Positions 9,101-17,578 of a stretch of DNA of 38,713 bases are shown in pieces. The position numbers were made by a program, and so were the translations under genes. The notes beneath the pieces were generated by a model. It searched no databases, was not told where the DNA came from, and was given only the letters and a program-made list of their open reading frames with translations. The DNA lies in the IMG/VR virus record IMGVR_UViG_3300030099_005701, positions 1-38,713 of that record; one strand, 5' to 3'. Each line of letters starts with the position of its first letter. The stretch's first letter is position 1. The stretch comes from a virus.

Positions 9101-12100
9101 TTTGCACGTCGGCCTGGAAGAGAAGACGCACTGATCCCAGTCAACGCGGAGCAGGCAGCGAAACTCGAGCGTGGCGAGATCACCAGGACAGACGACGGCA
9201 GGTTCTTGGATGCCGATGGCAACGACGTAGAACTACTCGACGCTGAGGGTGAGAACGTCGTTTCGTACTCAGAGGGCACCAAGAGTCGAGTCGAATACCC
9301 AATCGAGGAAGAGCCCGACTTCATGTCGATCATCGGGGTGGCTGCCCGAGCGGGTGCGGACAACGGCCAGGACTCCGTGGTCGTCAGCAAGATTCTGAAC
9401 AACACCGTCAGCGAAGAAGGCAGCACCCGACAACTCACCATGCAGGAGATGTTCGAGCAGAACCCGAACGTCCGCAACGGCATGGAGATCATGTTCGATG
9501 GCCCCAAGACCGAGGCCGAAATCGCCGGCGTGCTCCGATATCTTGAAGAGAACTTCCTCGGAGCTCAGACCATCACCGAGGTCCGCCGGGGCACCGCTCG
9601 GGCTACGGAAAGCAAGGACGCGATCGTAGGCGTGAGGGTCATAGACGTGCCCGAGTTCCGCCTGGGTGCCGAGGGCGTCAATGCCGCTAGGACCGCCTCA
9701 GACCCCCGTGCAGCCGCCTTGGAGGATCTTCTGGCCCGTGAGCAGGAGTTTGACCAGTACACCGAAGACATAGCTGCCATGAGCGGGGTGACCAAGGTTG
9801 ACCCGATCGCTGTGGACACTATAGTAATGGGACAGCAGTCGCACTATGCGGCACAGTATGGAGACATCGTCGATGCTAAGGGAACGATACGAGAGGATGC
9901 GACAGCGTTTCGGGGAAGACAGCCCTGGTACGCAGATGATCAAGCGGCAGCTCGACGAGCTGGAGAAGAGCCTCAAAGGCCAGCAGGCGATGAAGGACGA
10001 CCGGAAGCTGGTGATGCAGATGGTGCCGAAGGCACCGGCGACCAAGAGTTCTTCCAACGCGGCCGCATCAGCCGATACGCCCCCATCGACGAGATCAGAG
10101 CCGAAATCGATCGACTGAGGGCGGCTGGTGATGAAGAAGCTCTCGAAGCTGCTGAGAGGGAGCTCGAGGCTGCTTTGGCTATTGAGACCGATCGTGAGCT
10201 AGCGAATGACTACTTCACCAGCGGCGAAACCGATTTCCTCCAAGCCGACGATGTCCGAGGATCAGACCCCGGATTCACCGTCCGAGGATCCGCGACCGTA
10301 GACGACGAGGTCGGGGTCGCGTTCATCCGACTGTTTGATGCTGCCGACGACACGACTGCGGCCCACGAGGTGGGCCACGCGGTTCGCGTTCACACGCTGG
10401 GCCGGCGTGCCAAGCTGGGCGAGGGAAGCCTAAGTCTGGACGAGATCGCCGCTGCAGAGCGGCGGTACGGCGTCGAGGACGGCAACTGGACCAGGGAGCA
10501 GGAAGAGGCGTTTGCAGACGACTTCATGGAGTGGGTCAAGGGTGGAGGCCCCCGTGGCGAGCGGCACAAGGGGTTGGGCGGAATCTTGGGCCGAGTCTTC
10601 AACGTCGCCGCTGCCGAACTGAAGACCATTTACACCGACGCCGGAGATTCCGTACAAATCAAGCCGCCGGCAAAGGCAATCTTTGAACGAATCCAGAAGC
10701 TCAACGGACTGCCCGAGCAGTACGCCAATCGCAAGTTTGTGGACGTTCCGAACTTTGACAAGATCATCAGCCGGCTTGAGGAAGCCGAAAAGTCTGGGCA
10801 GGACTGGCGAGATGTCATTGCACCCCAGGACATCCTGGGCACCGCACGCATGGGCGAGACGGGTCGCCTGCGATTTGACGTGAACACCCCAGAAGACGCC
10901 CAGAAACTCATGGCACACTTCGGTGCGTTCTCTCGGGAGCTGATGGAACGCCAGGTCCAGATGCGGCCGCAGACAATGGTACAAATGCGCCAGGATGCGC
11001 TTGAGTCTCTGAACGCTCTCATGGGCCGGGAGTCGGTCGATCTTCCGCAGACGATGCGTGAGATGCTCGGGGCCGAGGACTTCATGTTCAAGACCCAGGG
11101 TCCGGACGCGGCACACGCTCGCATGCTGACCGCGCAGATGCTTCTGTTCTACAAGGCCAAGGGGCTGGTCGAGCTAGCAGACAAGGCCAGGGCAACCCGA
11201 AACGTCACCGACATGGCCCAGATGTATCGGGCGATGCTCGAGTACCAGATCGTGCAGTCGCAGGTATCCGCGGCCAAGACGACCTGGGGCCGGCTCGGGC
11301 AGTCCATGCAGAACGTGAAGATCCCCGGCGTTGACGAGCTGTCCGATCCTGTGGCTGCCGACAAGTTCCTGCAAACGATCGGCATGAAGGAAGGCGGACT
11401 CACAGGGACTAGCGACGAGATTCTTGCGGCTCTGGCCCACGTCGAACTTCCTGAAGATGCGTCCACGCTCGCGCAGATCATCAAGACCAACAATGAGCAG
11501 GTGGGAAGGGTGGCGAAGTCTTTCGCTATGTTCCAAGAGCTCTATGTAAACAGCCTTCTTTCAGGCCCGAAAACCTTCTTTGGCATCACAACCGTCAGCC
11601 CCGTACTTATGACCGTATTTGGCGGAGCTTCGAGGTTTGCCGGCGGTGCTGCAATGGCACTTTCCGGTGACACTCGCGGCATTCAACAAATGGGGCAAGT
11701 GCTGCGAAACTTCCGACAGACGTTCTTGGAGTCAATGGTTGCGGCCGAGTACATGCTCAGAACCCTCAAGACCGGAGAGGCCACACTGATGCCTGGCGTC
11801 GGCGTGTACGACAGCACCCGTGGGGTTGGAGCAATCCATTCCAACAGTGAAAACGCCTTGGTTCGCAACCTTGTGAATTACACAGGCACGGTTGTGCGTG
11901 TTCCAAGTCGTGTTATCTCGACCTTCGACGAGTTCTTCCGACAAGTGAACTCCAGAGTCGCGTTGAACGAGAAGTTCACGGAGGAGGTTCATGACGAACT
12001 TCTGGACAACGCCATCAAAAACGGCACAATCTCGGCCGAGCAGCTTCCTCGAGAACTACGCGAGTGGCGTGAGGACAACGCTCATATCATTGCGGGAGAA

Positions 12101-13798
12101 ACCCGAAGACGGGTCGAGTCCGTGATCCGGGACGGCAGGATTCGTGACCAGCACGCGATTCTTGACGAAGCCATGCGTAGCCCGATTATTGCTGGCATCG
12201 AGGACGACTTTGCTCGAGCTGACGCGGTGCAGAATTACTTTGCTCGGGAATACACCGACACCCACAAGAACAACGTCGCGTATGCGAGAGATCACGCCAC
12301 ACGCGCTGTATTCCAGGGTGAACTGGAAGGGTTCCCGGCCAGGTTCCAGAAATTCATGGATGAAGAACTTGGCGGTGCGTTGCGACTAATCATTCCGTTC
12401 TTCCGAACTCCTGTGAAAATTCAAGAGCAATTCTTTAGCTTGGCACCGACGAACATCGTGGCTGAAGGTGCGTCACGGCTTGTCAACCGTGCGACCACTG
12501 GTAGCTGGGCGATTCCAACCAAAGGCAATCTTGGCGTAATTCACCGGCGGCACCTTGAAGATCTTGCCAGCGGAGATCCAAAGCGCATCGCAGAAGCTCG
12601 AGGCCGACAAGCCATGGGAATGGCCTTGGTGGCGACTTCATTCATGCTGGCAGAAAACGGAACCATCACTGGCGGCGGTCCAGCAAACTACAAGAAGCGG
12701 CGAGACATGCAGCAGAGCGGGTGGCAGCCGTACTCGATCAAGATTGGGGACAAGTACGTCTCGTACCTTGGAATGGACCCGTTCGCCCAGTATCTGGCTC
12801 TCTTCGCTGATTCGTACTACATGCTCAACGAGCAGGATCGTCGTGGCCCCGATGACCAAAAGTACAACTACCTCGTAGCACTGGGTATCGTTGCTACTAG
12901 GCAGCTGCATGACAAGCCGTACATTCAGGGGCTGTCAAACGCCTTCAATGCCATGGCACAGGCAGATCAAAAGATGGAAACCTTTCTCTCAGGCATGCTG
13001 AAGGGTGCCGTGCCGTACTCATCCATGCAGGGAGCAATTAGCTACGCCACTGATCCGTATGTACGAGAAGCTCGAGGCATCCTTGAAAAGGTCCGCCGCG
13101 GGACTATATGGGACGAGGCGACAACTCTTGATGAGCTTGAGCCCAGATATAACGCTCTGGGCGAGCGAGTTCTGGCAAGAACAGAAACCACCGCAGACAT
13201 CTACCATCACTGGTGGAACCGCACCATGCCGTTCCGTGTGTCAGCCGAGACCGACGATGTGGTGCTCAAGACCATCATCGACCAGGACATCTCCTTCCAG
13301 CCGCCGGCAACCGTGCAGACAATTCAGTACGGCAAGTCGCCAGGCATGAAGGTAGATCTGCTCGAGATCCCGGCACCGGCGGGGTCCGAGTCTGCAGAGC
13401 AAGGCTGGAGCCTGTACGCGCATTGGAACGAAACAATCAACACCATTGAGCTTGGCGATAAGACGCTCAGGGAGCAGCTTGAGGAGATTGTGAAGCGTGA
13501 AGACGTTGCTTTGTTCCAAGATTGGGAAGAGACAGTCAGCCAAGGGCAGCCATTCGATGAGTTGATTACCAAGACAATCATGTTGTACAGGTCTGCTGCC
13601 CTCCAAAAGATCCAGTCCGAAGTGCCTGAGCTGGAAGCAGAGGTCCGCCGGCTGCAGCAGGAGGACCTGGAGATCTTGCAATCAAACGCTGACAAGACAT
13701 ATGGCCCTGGCAGTAGTCAATCACAGGAAGTCGAGAAAGCTCAGGGTGCCCTGAACAAGAGACTCGAAGAATTGGTGGGAGGGAAGAATGGGAACTAG
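6128..13798 (+). CDS. Giant internal virion / polyvalent protein, gp16-like
   Basis: This 2,556-residue protein fills the gp16 position but is about twice the length of T7 gp16 (1,318). In order I see: an acidic N-terminus; Gly/Ala hydrophobic segments around 195-240 and 285-310; a helical globular region around 610-890 with WYQAMRNRLGREWG, LNFTGNLSG and TIDVWAARML, of a kind found in other large phage polyvalent proteins; a zincin motif HEVGH at 1413-1417 with a downstream acidic helix EEAFADDFMEW as candidate third ligand; long helical stretches; and a C-terminal virion-protein region with FFRTPVKIQEQFF (about 2090), a hydrophobic helix (about 2158-2175) and GWQPYSIKIGDKYVSY. I see no lytic transglycosylase signature like that of T7 gp16. 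Part of the middle (9846-10118) may be out of frame; see findings. Confidence 0.8.
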   Translation: MSLMPTPSDPREQSSADPTGQVTLEEMLRKNGYGEEEIVRLSEEAAANEQRFGFLRNPTEGLLPDPQQLEERLLRAERPGIGAATPEQVAAQQKIEDREEWLKGAFGPYHPDDTVGMKAFNSLWYGYSQSGAVLPGVQNAIREVPFVGPTVGAVFSGAERGAISINNLIGGIFGIDLDYLPTPEEKQRELTELGTLGKLVEGVTQFAFVAVPVAASTPGGWGAWLTTAAAGAVADASAFDPRTGNISTMARQMFPNSPVDKYLAFTDSKEIYELTGNQWYARGMAMAEGFVIGEAAGLTLGGAIGGLRAIKHLGDDIALEASPLGTPGGAGGILNDFNLPEDLAGRQINQQAAQAILKLKNLTLARNARAQALKTQNPGITLEELYDTLSREFSEIAEQPIDLQREAWAGVMEAITRDKPGAVRIGEWRRLAKQIDPNKVYLQPGGTHQVFIESLPPAANELFQRTGSAAAVRSSRNMGEGRLSDDMKSKLDGFVQKNGLNDEQAKQVEESLRNRLRDYPTEEWSELELESLGFAAGKKKYNDTGKPNVDAKFKGQRYTFSLADPRDATSKPLRRGQAEYTARVNTLAEGILEDVEDSMRVVDDATATTQDRLAAKTVMNAQSWYQAMRNRLGREWGQLAPTFAELLGGLSPRTNVRENFAHAVEVIQHYSRGDYDEIIERYIRFRLDGDKTYADWIKGGNPVIQAGGKVAPINKADNTLKQYGINTSRVMDILADQWYSTKFATPEQRATLEGAPKALNFTGNLSGQSIAATIDVWAARMLQRLSGGKAIPPTVEGAVKGNFISRAGKEKFGLDPATTGAAGAEFGMGQDAFVAAVKLLREKYPDKFAGLGPDDLQAMMWLYEKQRVWGPKGWTNIQGGAGSFDLEADLLMGAPEDLSDAGMRARGIDPEADQPGRVVVGASAITDQPRTPLADTGYTVQRMPTPVEEEKILADAQAALSADNTAVAFTMGRNTGVFLDNAEDSVFIEATFARRPGREDALIPVNAEQAAKLERGEITRTDDGRFLDADGNDVELLDAEGENVVSYSEGTKSRVEYPIEEEPDFMSIIGVAARAGADNGQDSVVVSKILNNTVSEEGSTRQLTMQEMFEQNPNVRNGMEIMFDGPKTEAEIAGVLRYLEENFLGAQTITEVRRGTARATESKDAIVGVRVIDVPEFRLGAEGVNAARTASDPRAAALEDLLAREQEFDQYTEDIAAMSGVTKVDPIAVDTIVMGQQSHYAAQYGDIVDAKGTIREDATAFRGRQPWYADDQAAARRAGEEPQRPAGDEGRPEAGDADGAEGTGDQEFFQRGRISRYAPIDEIRAEIDRLRAAGDEEALEAAERELEAALAIETDRELANDYFTSGETDFLQADDVRGSDPGFTVRGSATVDDEVGVAFIRLFDAADDTTAAHEVGHAVRVHTLGRRAKLGEGSLSLDEIAAAERRYGVEDGNWTREQEEAFADDFMEWVKGGGPRGERHKGLGGILGRVFNVAAAELKTIYTDAGDSVQIKPPAKAIFERIQKLNGLPEQYANRKFVDVPNFDKIISRLEEAEKSGQDWRDVIAPQDILGTARMGETGRLRFDVNTPEDAQKLMAHFGAFSRELMERQVQMRPQTMVQMRQDALESLNALMGRESVDLPQTMREMLGAEDFMFKTQGPDAAHARMLTAQMLLFYKAKGLVELADKARATRNVTDMAQMYRAMLEYQIVQSQVSAAKTTWGRLGQSMQNVKIPGVDELSDPVAADKFLQTIGMKEGGLTGTSDEILAALAHVELPEDASTLAQIIKTNNEQVGRVAKSFAMFQELYVNSLLSGPKTFFGITTVSPVLMTVFGGASRFAGGAAMALSGDTRGIQQMGQVLRNFRQTFLESMVAAEYMLRTLKTGEATLMPGVGVYDSTRGVGAIHSNSENALVRNLVNYTGTVVRVPSRVISTFDEFFRQVNSRVALNEKFTEEVHDELLDNAIKNGTISAEQLPRELREWREDNAHIIAGETRRRVESVIRDGRIRDQHAILDEAMRSPIIAGIEDDFARADAVQNYFAREYTDTHKNNVAYARDHATRAVFQGELEGFPARFQKFMDEELGGALRLIIPFFRTPVKIQEQFFSLAPTNIVAEGASRLVNRATTGSWAIPTKGNLGVIHRRHLEDLASGDPKRIAEARGRQAMGMALVATSFMLAENGTITGGGPANYKKRRDMQQSGWQPYSIKIGDKYVSYLGMDPFAQYLALFADSYYMLNEQDRRGPDDQKYNYLVALGIVATRQLHDKPYIQGLSNAFNAMAQADQKMETFLSGMLKGAVPYSSMQGAISYATDPYVREARGILEKVRRGTIWDEATTLDELEPRYNALGERVLARTETTADIYHHWWNRTMPFRVSAETDDVVLKTIIDQDISFQPPATVQTIQYGKSPGMKVDLLEIPAPAGSESAEQGWSLYAHWNETINTIELGDKTLREQLEEIVKREDVALFQDWEETVSQGQPFDELITKTIMLYRSAALQKIQSEVPELEAEVRRLQQEDLEILQSNADKTYGPGSSQSQEVEKAQGALNKRLEELVGGKNGN

Positions 13799-14066
13799 CG
13801 AGACCCTAGGCGATGAGTTTGATCGTCGCTTGCTCAAGATCCTTCGCGAAGGCCGACAGGTGATCAGCCGCGAAGGCGACGTGCAGGAGGTCGAGGCTTC
13901 GGCTGCTGACCTCAATGTCATCAGGCAAAGACTCAAGGACTGCGGCATCACCGCGGTCCCGGTCGAGGCAAGCCCGATCGGCAACATCGTCGCCGAGATG
14001 AACAAGCGCAGGTTGCGTTTGTCTGAAATGGATGACACCGACGATTTGGCAACAGCGGAGGGATAG
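13788..14066 (+). CDS. Putative terminase small subunit (gp18-like)
   Basis: This 92-residue protein overlaps the end of the giant gene by 11 bases, with a GGGAGGGAAG ribosome site just upstream. A short helical N-terminus (FDRRLLKILREGRQVI) is followed by an acidic turn and SAADLNVIRQRLKDCGI, the Ala-rich helix and turn typical of small terminase subunits in T7-like phages. In that family the protein recognises concatemeric DNA and hands it to the large subunit. Position between gp16-like and large terminase supports this. The match is by pattern only. Confidence 0.5.
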   Translation: MGTSETLGDEFDRRLLKILREGRQVISREGDVQEVEASAADLNVIRQRLKDCGITAVPVEASPIGNIVAEMNKRRLRLSEMDDTDDLATAEG

Positions 14067-14363
14067 ATGCTCAACGGAAGTTTGGATTCCAGAAACGAGG
14101 GCTACCCCCTCGTCTTTGTCCATTGGGTCGATAGCTGCGAGCCGGCTGACAACTCGGACATTGGCGCATACGACATGCCGGAGCCACAGTCGATCATGCA
14201 ATGCGGCTTTCTCGTGCACGACGAAGAACACCATATTGTCATTGCCGGCGGCCTCAAACCTGCACTCGAGACATACGACTATGTGATTGCAATTCCAAGG
14301 GTTGCTATTTCTGCCATACGTTACTTGGAACCAATCGACGGCCCGCCGGACGAAACGGTATGA
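14067..14363 (+). CDS. Conserved-looking phage protein of unknown function
   Basis: This 98-residue acidic protein starts directly after the preceding stop and overlaps the next gene by ATGA. It has a Trp-Val-Asp-Ser-Cys motif near residue 20, a MPEPQSIMQCGFLVHDEEHH strand-turn, and YDYVIAIPRVAISAIRYLEP at the end. Small proteins with the same layout occur in the packaging regions of other phages, but I know of no assigned function. The Trp/Cys/Gln pattern suggests a small beta-rich fold. Confidence 0.7.
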   Translation: MLNGSLDSRNEGYPLVFVHWVDSCEPADNSDIGAYDMPEPQSIMQCGFLVHDEEHHIVIAGGLKPALETYDYVIAIPRVAISAIRYLEPIDGPPDETV

Positions 14364-15217
14364 ACTGGAAATCCAAGCAGGTCTCGAGAACAGTTGAAAA
14401 GGTAAGGGTAGACGCATCTTCCGCAAACTTCGAGCAATACTTTCTTCTCTCTTCCGACCGTCACCACGACAACGCACACGCCAATTGGGACCTCGAGCTC
14501 AAGCACCTCAACCAGGCCAGGGATCGTGGTGCTGGGATAATCGACTCGGGAGATTTGTTCTGTGCGATGCAGGGAGCGTGGGATCCGCGCAAGGATCGGA
14601 GTGCTCTTCGCGAAGAGTATCAGTACGGCAACTACCTGGACCGTCTGGTCGAGGTCGCCACCGATTTCTACGCCCCGTTCGCGGATCTCTTTGTTGTGAT
14701 CGGCAAGGGCAACCACGAAACGGCCATCGCGAAACGCCACGAAACAGACCTGACCGAACGTCTTTGCCAGGCGATGACGGCCAAGTCAGGGACAACCGTC
14801 CGAGCCGGCGGTTACGGGGGATGGATTCAGTTTGTTTTTCGGATCACCAAGACGCGGACGCAACAGATCAACCTGAAGTATTGGCACGGTTCGGGCGGTG
14901 GCGGACCCGTCACCCGCGGAGTCATTCGGACTAATCGTATGGCGGTGTACCTGCCGGATGCCCACATAGTCGTAACAGGTCATACGCACGACCAGTGGGT
15001 CGTACCGATCGCGCGGGAACGAATCAAAAGCAACGGTGAGCTGCTTTTGGATGAGCAGGTTCATGTCAAGTGTGGCACCTACAAGGATGAGTATGGCGAC
15101 GGACATGGGGGCTGGCACATTGAACGTGGTGGACCGCCCAAGCCGGTTGGCGCACAATGGTTGCGGTTTTACCGAGAAAACCACAGCATCAAGTTCAATA
15201 TAGAAAGGGCAACGTGA
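14360..15217 (+). CDS. Calcineurin-like metallophosphoesterase
   Basis: This 285-residue protein has the metallophosphoesterase signature in order: SSDRHHDN (motif I), GDLFCA (motif II), GKGNHET (the GNHE motif III) and VTGHTHDQW (the GH and GHxH motifs). These bind two metal ions and hydrolyse phosphoesters. In phages the fold is often DNA-directed, as in SbcD/Mre11-type nucleases. I chose the ATG at 14360 (overlapping the previous stop) over the in-frame ATG at 14201, because the latter would overlap the upstream gene by 163 bases and its extra residues look non-coding. The position between small and large terminase suggests a role in DNA maturation or repair during packaging (inference). 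Confidence 0.85.
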   Translation: MNWKSKQVSRTVEKVRVDASSANFEQYFLLSSDRHHDNAHANWDLELKHLNQARDRGAGIIDSGDLFCAMQGAWDPRKDRSALREEYQYGNYLDRLVEVATDFYAPFADLFVVIGKGNHETAIAKRHETDLTERLCQAMTAKSGTTVRAGGYGGWIQFVFRITKTRTQQINLKYWHGSGGGGPVTRGVIRTNRMAVYLPDAHIVVTGHTHDQWVVPIARERIKSNGELLLDEQVHVKCGTYKDEYGDGHGGWHIERGGPPKPVGAQWLRFYRENHSIKFNIERAT

Positions 15218-15594
15218 TGGCTACTGAGCTCACACAAGCGGATTTCGGAGCGTCAGCATGGACGTATCACGACGCTCCTGATCGATTGCTTGAAACGCAA
15301 GTTGGTGGCGGCGGATTTGCAGCTAAGACGGTTTTTCCTTCCCATACCCGCCATACGGAAACCACTCTGGAAAAAGCAGTCAACTCATTTCAATACGCCT
15401 TTGACAACCACATTCCATCTATCCTTAACGATAACCGCAACGATGAACTGCACTTCGAGTTCGTAAGTGTTGACCTCGTATCGTTTCGTGGTACTTTCAT
15501 CGTCGATGACTTGTTTGTTCGAGTTCGTGGCCCGCAGCTCAGGACCAGGAGAAACCTTGGCGCGGGCCCTGTGAGGTTCAGTCGCCTTGGGTGA
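15217..15594 (+). CDS. Hypothetical protein with atypical codon use
   Basis: This 125-residue protein begins at the ATG overlapping the phosphoesterase stop and ends inside the terminase start. I do not recognise it. The middle (LEKAVNSFQYAFDNHIPSIL) is helical and the C-terminal half is beta-like and basic (FRGTFIVDDLFVRVRGP). Its codons use A or T at the third position much more than the terminase that follows, suggesting a separate origin. The small terminase role could instead belong here, since it directly precedes the large subunit, but no DNA-binding motif is evident. Confidence 0.7.
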   Translation: MATELTQADFGASAWTYHDAPDRLLETQVGGGGFAAKTVFPSHTRHTETTLEKAVNSFQYAFDNHIPSILNDNRNDELHFEFVSVDLVSFRGTFIVDDLFVRVRGPQLRTRRNLGAGPVRFSRLG

Positions 15595-17251
15595 TGAACA
15601 CGTTCGCCAGTACATTGAACGACTGGCGACGGACTTTGAGTTCTTCCTCGAAGAACTTTGGGAAGCGATAGGTCTCCCCCCCATCGCCGAACACCAACGC
15701 GAGATCGCCCGCTGGCTTCAGGCCGGCCCGAACCGCCGTGGCGTTCGTGCGTTTCGTGGTGCATCGAAAACGTTTGTAACCCTGGGCTATGCTCTGTGGC
15801 GATTGTTCGTGAACAACGATGAGCGGGTCTTGGTGATCTCCAAATCGGAGAAGCACTCCAAGGACTCGCTCTTCATGGTCCGCAAGTGGATCTCGACCGT
15901 GCCGTGGCTGCAGCACCTCACGCCAGACCGCAAAGGCGGTCAGCGTGACTCCGCGACCAAGTTCGATATTGGCCCGGCCAGCAACGACCGTACTGCCAGC
16001 TTCACCGCGGCAAGTATCACCGGTCAGATCACCGGGTCCAGAGCCTCGCTCATCATCGGCGATGACATCTCCTCGATGCAGAACTCGATGACCTACGAGA
16101 TGCGTGAGCGTCTGCGTACTGAGGTTACGGAACTGGACAACATCATCATCCCCGGTGGCGACGTGATCTTCCTGGGCACGCCGTTTCACCAGGAGTGCCT
16201 GTACGACAAGCTGGCCGAATCCGGGTACGAGTTCCGGTGCTGGCCGGCGAGGCTGCCCGCCCCCGACGAGATGACCGACGACTTGGCACCAGAGCTCCTA
16301 GAACGCCTCCAGAGCGGCGAGGAGCCCGGGACACCCGTCTGGCCCGATCGGTTCGACGACGAGGAGCTGAAGGCACGAGAGGCGTCTGAGGGGCGTTCTC
16401 TGTTCGCTATGCAGTACATGCTGCTGACCAAGCTCACGGATGGCCTCGAGTACCCCCTGAAGCTGTCAGACCTGATCGTCTTCCCGGTGCAGCCCGAGTC
16501 CGCACCGATGCAGATTGCCTGGGGCCAGATGAACGATCGTGGAGGCACGACCCGTCTCGAGGAGATCCCCAGCTTGGGGTTCGGCACGGACGGCTTCTAC
16601 GCCCCCATCATGTACTCCCAAGACTGGACTGCGTACTCCTCCGTCAAGATGTGGGTGGACCCATCGGGACGTGGTGCCGACCGCACGGGGTACGCCGTGG
16701 GGGGCTACGTTCTAGGGAAGATCTATCTCATGGAGGTTGGGGGACTTGTGGGCGGATACAGCTCCGACACCCTGCACGAGCTCGCCACCATCGCCAAGCG
16801 ATGCGCCGCACGCGAGATCTACGTCGAAGACAACTTCGGCCAGGGCATGTTCGTCGAGCTGTTCCGCCCCATCCTCCACCGTCTGTTTACCGAGGATTGG
16901 GGGGCCGCGGTCAACACGGTGCGCGTTACAGGACAGAAGGAACTGCGCTTGATCGCCGCGGCAGAACCGCTTTTCAACCAACACCGGGTCGTCATATCGC
17001 CCGAAATCGCCCACAACCAAGAGCTGCAGAAGCAGATCACCCGGCTCACCCGCCAGAGAAACTGCCTGAAGCACGATGACGAAGTCGAGGCTATGTGCAT
17101 GCTGCTCAAGCAGTTCGAGGACGTGGTCGCTGTAGATCCAGATATCAACGCCCATCGCCGGCGGGAAGAAGCCCGGCTCGAAGAACTCGCAGAGCACTAC
17201 CAGGCAATGGGGATGCACGTCGATGCCCCCAGGTGGTTTGAGCATCACTAG
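15587..17251 (+). CDS. Terminase large subunit (T7 gp19-like)
   Basis: This 554-residue packaging motor has an ATPase and a nuclease domain. The Walker A-like RAFRGASKT at about 54-62 replaces the usual Gly-Lys-Ser/Thr with Ser-Lys-Thr, similar to T7-type FRG motifs. Walker B is SLIIGDD at about 154-160 and the coupling motif is LGTP at 196-199. The RNase H-like nuclease part has VDPSGRGADRTGYAVGG with Asp358 and later YVEDNFGQG. The length is close to T7 gp19 (586). Translation probably starts at TTG 15587, which overlaps the preceding gene by eight bases and has a GAGG site about 11 bases upstream. In the family it cuts concatemers and pumps DNA through the portal. Confidence 0.93.
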   Translation: MGDEHVRQYIERLATDFEFFLEELWEAIGLPPIAEHQREIARWLQAGPNRRGVRAFRGASKTFVTLGYALWRLFVNNDERVLVISKSEKHSKDSLFMVRKWISTVPWLQHLTPDRKGGQRDSATKFDIGPASNDRTASFTAASITGQITGSRASLIIGDDISSMQNSMTYEMRERLRTEVTELDNIIIPGGDVIFLGTPFHQECLYDKLAESGYEFRCWPARLPAPDEMTDDLAPELLERLQSGEEPGTPVWPDRFDDEELKAREASEGRSLFAMQYMLLTKLTDGLEYPLKLSDLIVFPVQPESAPMQIAWGQMNDRGGTTRLEEIPSLGFGTDGFYAPIMYSQDWTAYSSVKMWVDPSGRGADRTGYAVGGYVLGKIYLMEVGGLVGGYSSDTLHELATIAKRCAAREIYVEDNFGQGMFVELFRPILHRLFTEDWGAAVNTVRVTGQKELRLIAAAEPLFNQHRVVISPEIAHNQELQKQITRLTRQRNCLKHDDEVEAMCMLLKQFEDVVAVDPDINAHRRREEARLEELAEHYQAMGMHVDAPRWFEHH

Positions 17252-17258
17252 GAGCACC

Positions 17259-17426
17259 ATGGCAAAGAAGAAGGCAAAGAAAAAGGCAGGGCCCAAGCCC
17301 AGCAACCCGGCCCTGTACTCGAGAGTCAAGTCGGCCGCAAAGCGCAAGTTCAAGGTCTACCCGAGTGCCTATGCCAACGCTTGGCTGGTTCGAGAATACA
17401 AGAAGCGAGGGGGCGGTTACAGATGA
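17259..17426 (+). CDS. Small basic phage protein (55 aa)
   Basis: A Lys-rich N-terminus (MAKKKAKKKAGPK) is followed by YSRVKSAAKRKFKVYPSAYA and a Gly-rich basic end. Proteins with this KVYPSAYANAWLV-type core are common in phages from aquatic samples and have no known function; some are annotated as DUF5872, a label I cannot verify here. The ATG at 17259 has a TAGGAG site 4-8 bases upstream. It is the first of a run of tiny basic genes behind the terminase. Nucleic acid binding is a reasonable guess. Confidence 0.7.
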   Translation: MAKKKAKKKAGPKPSNPALYSRVKSAAKRKFKVYPSAYANAWLVREYKKRGGGYR

Positions 17427-17578
17427 AGAAGAAGCTTACCACCCGGCAGGAAAATGCAATGAAACGACACGCCAAGCATCACACCCAGAAGCACATGACC
17501 ATGATGCGGAGGTTGATGCGTGGCGGAAAGACCTTCACCGAGGCCCACAAGGCCACCCAGAAAAAGGTAGGCCGATAA
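17423..17578 (+). CDS. Small His/Lys/Met-rich protein (51 aa)
   Basis: It starts at the ATGA overlap with the previous stop and ends one base into the next start. The sequence is strongly basic and rich in His and Met (MKRHAKHHTQKHMTMMRRLM), ending in FTEAHKATQKKVGR. I do not recognise a fold. Translational coupling to both neighbours and normal codon use support it as a real gene. The charge suggests DNA or RNA binding, or a role inside the capsid (inference). Confidence 0.65.
   Translation: MKKKLTTRQENAMKRHAKHHTQKHMTMMRRLMRGGKTFTEAHKATQKKVGR

Noticed and set aside
14201-14359. Longer start of the metallophosphoesterase
   Set aside because: The extra residues are Arg/Thr/Cys-rich, shadow-like sequence overlapping a better gene.
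16320-16340. GGGACACCC in the terminase gene as a further late-promoter copy
   Set aside because: It matches only the first eight bases of the capsid-upstream element and lies within coding sequence.
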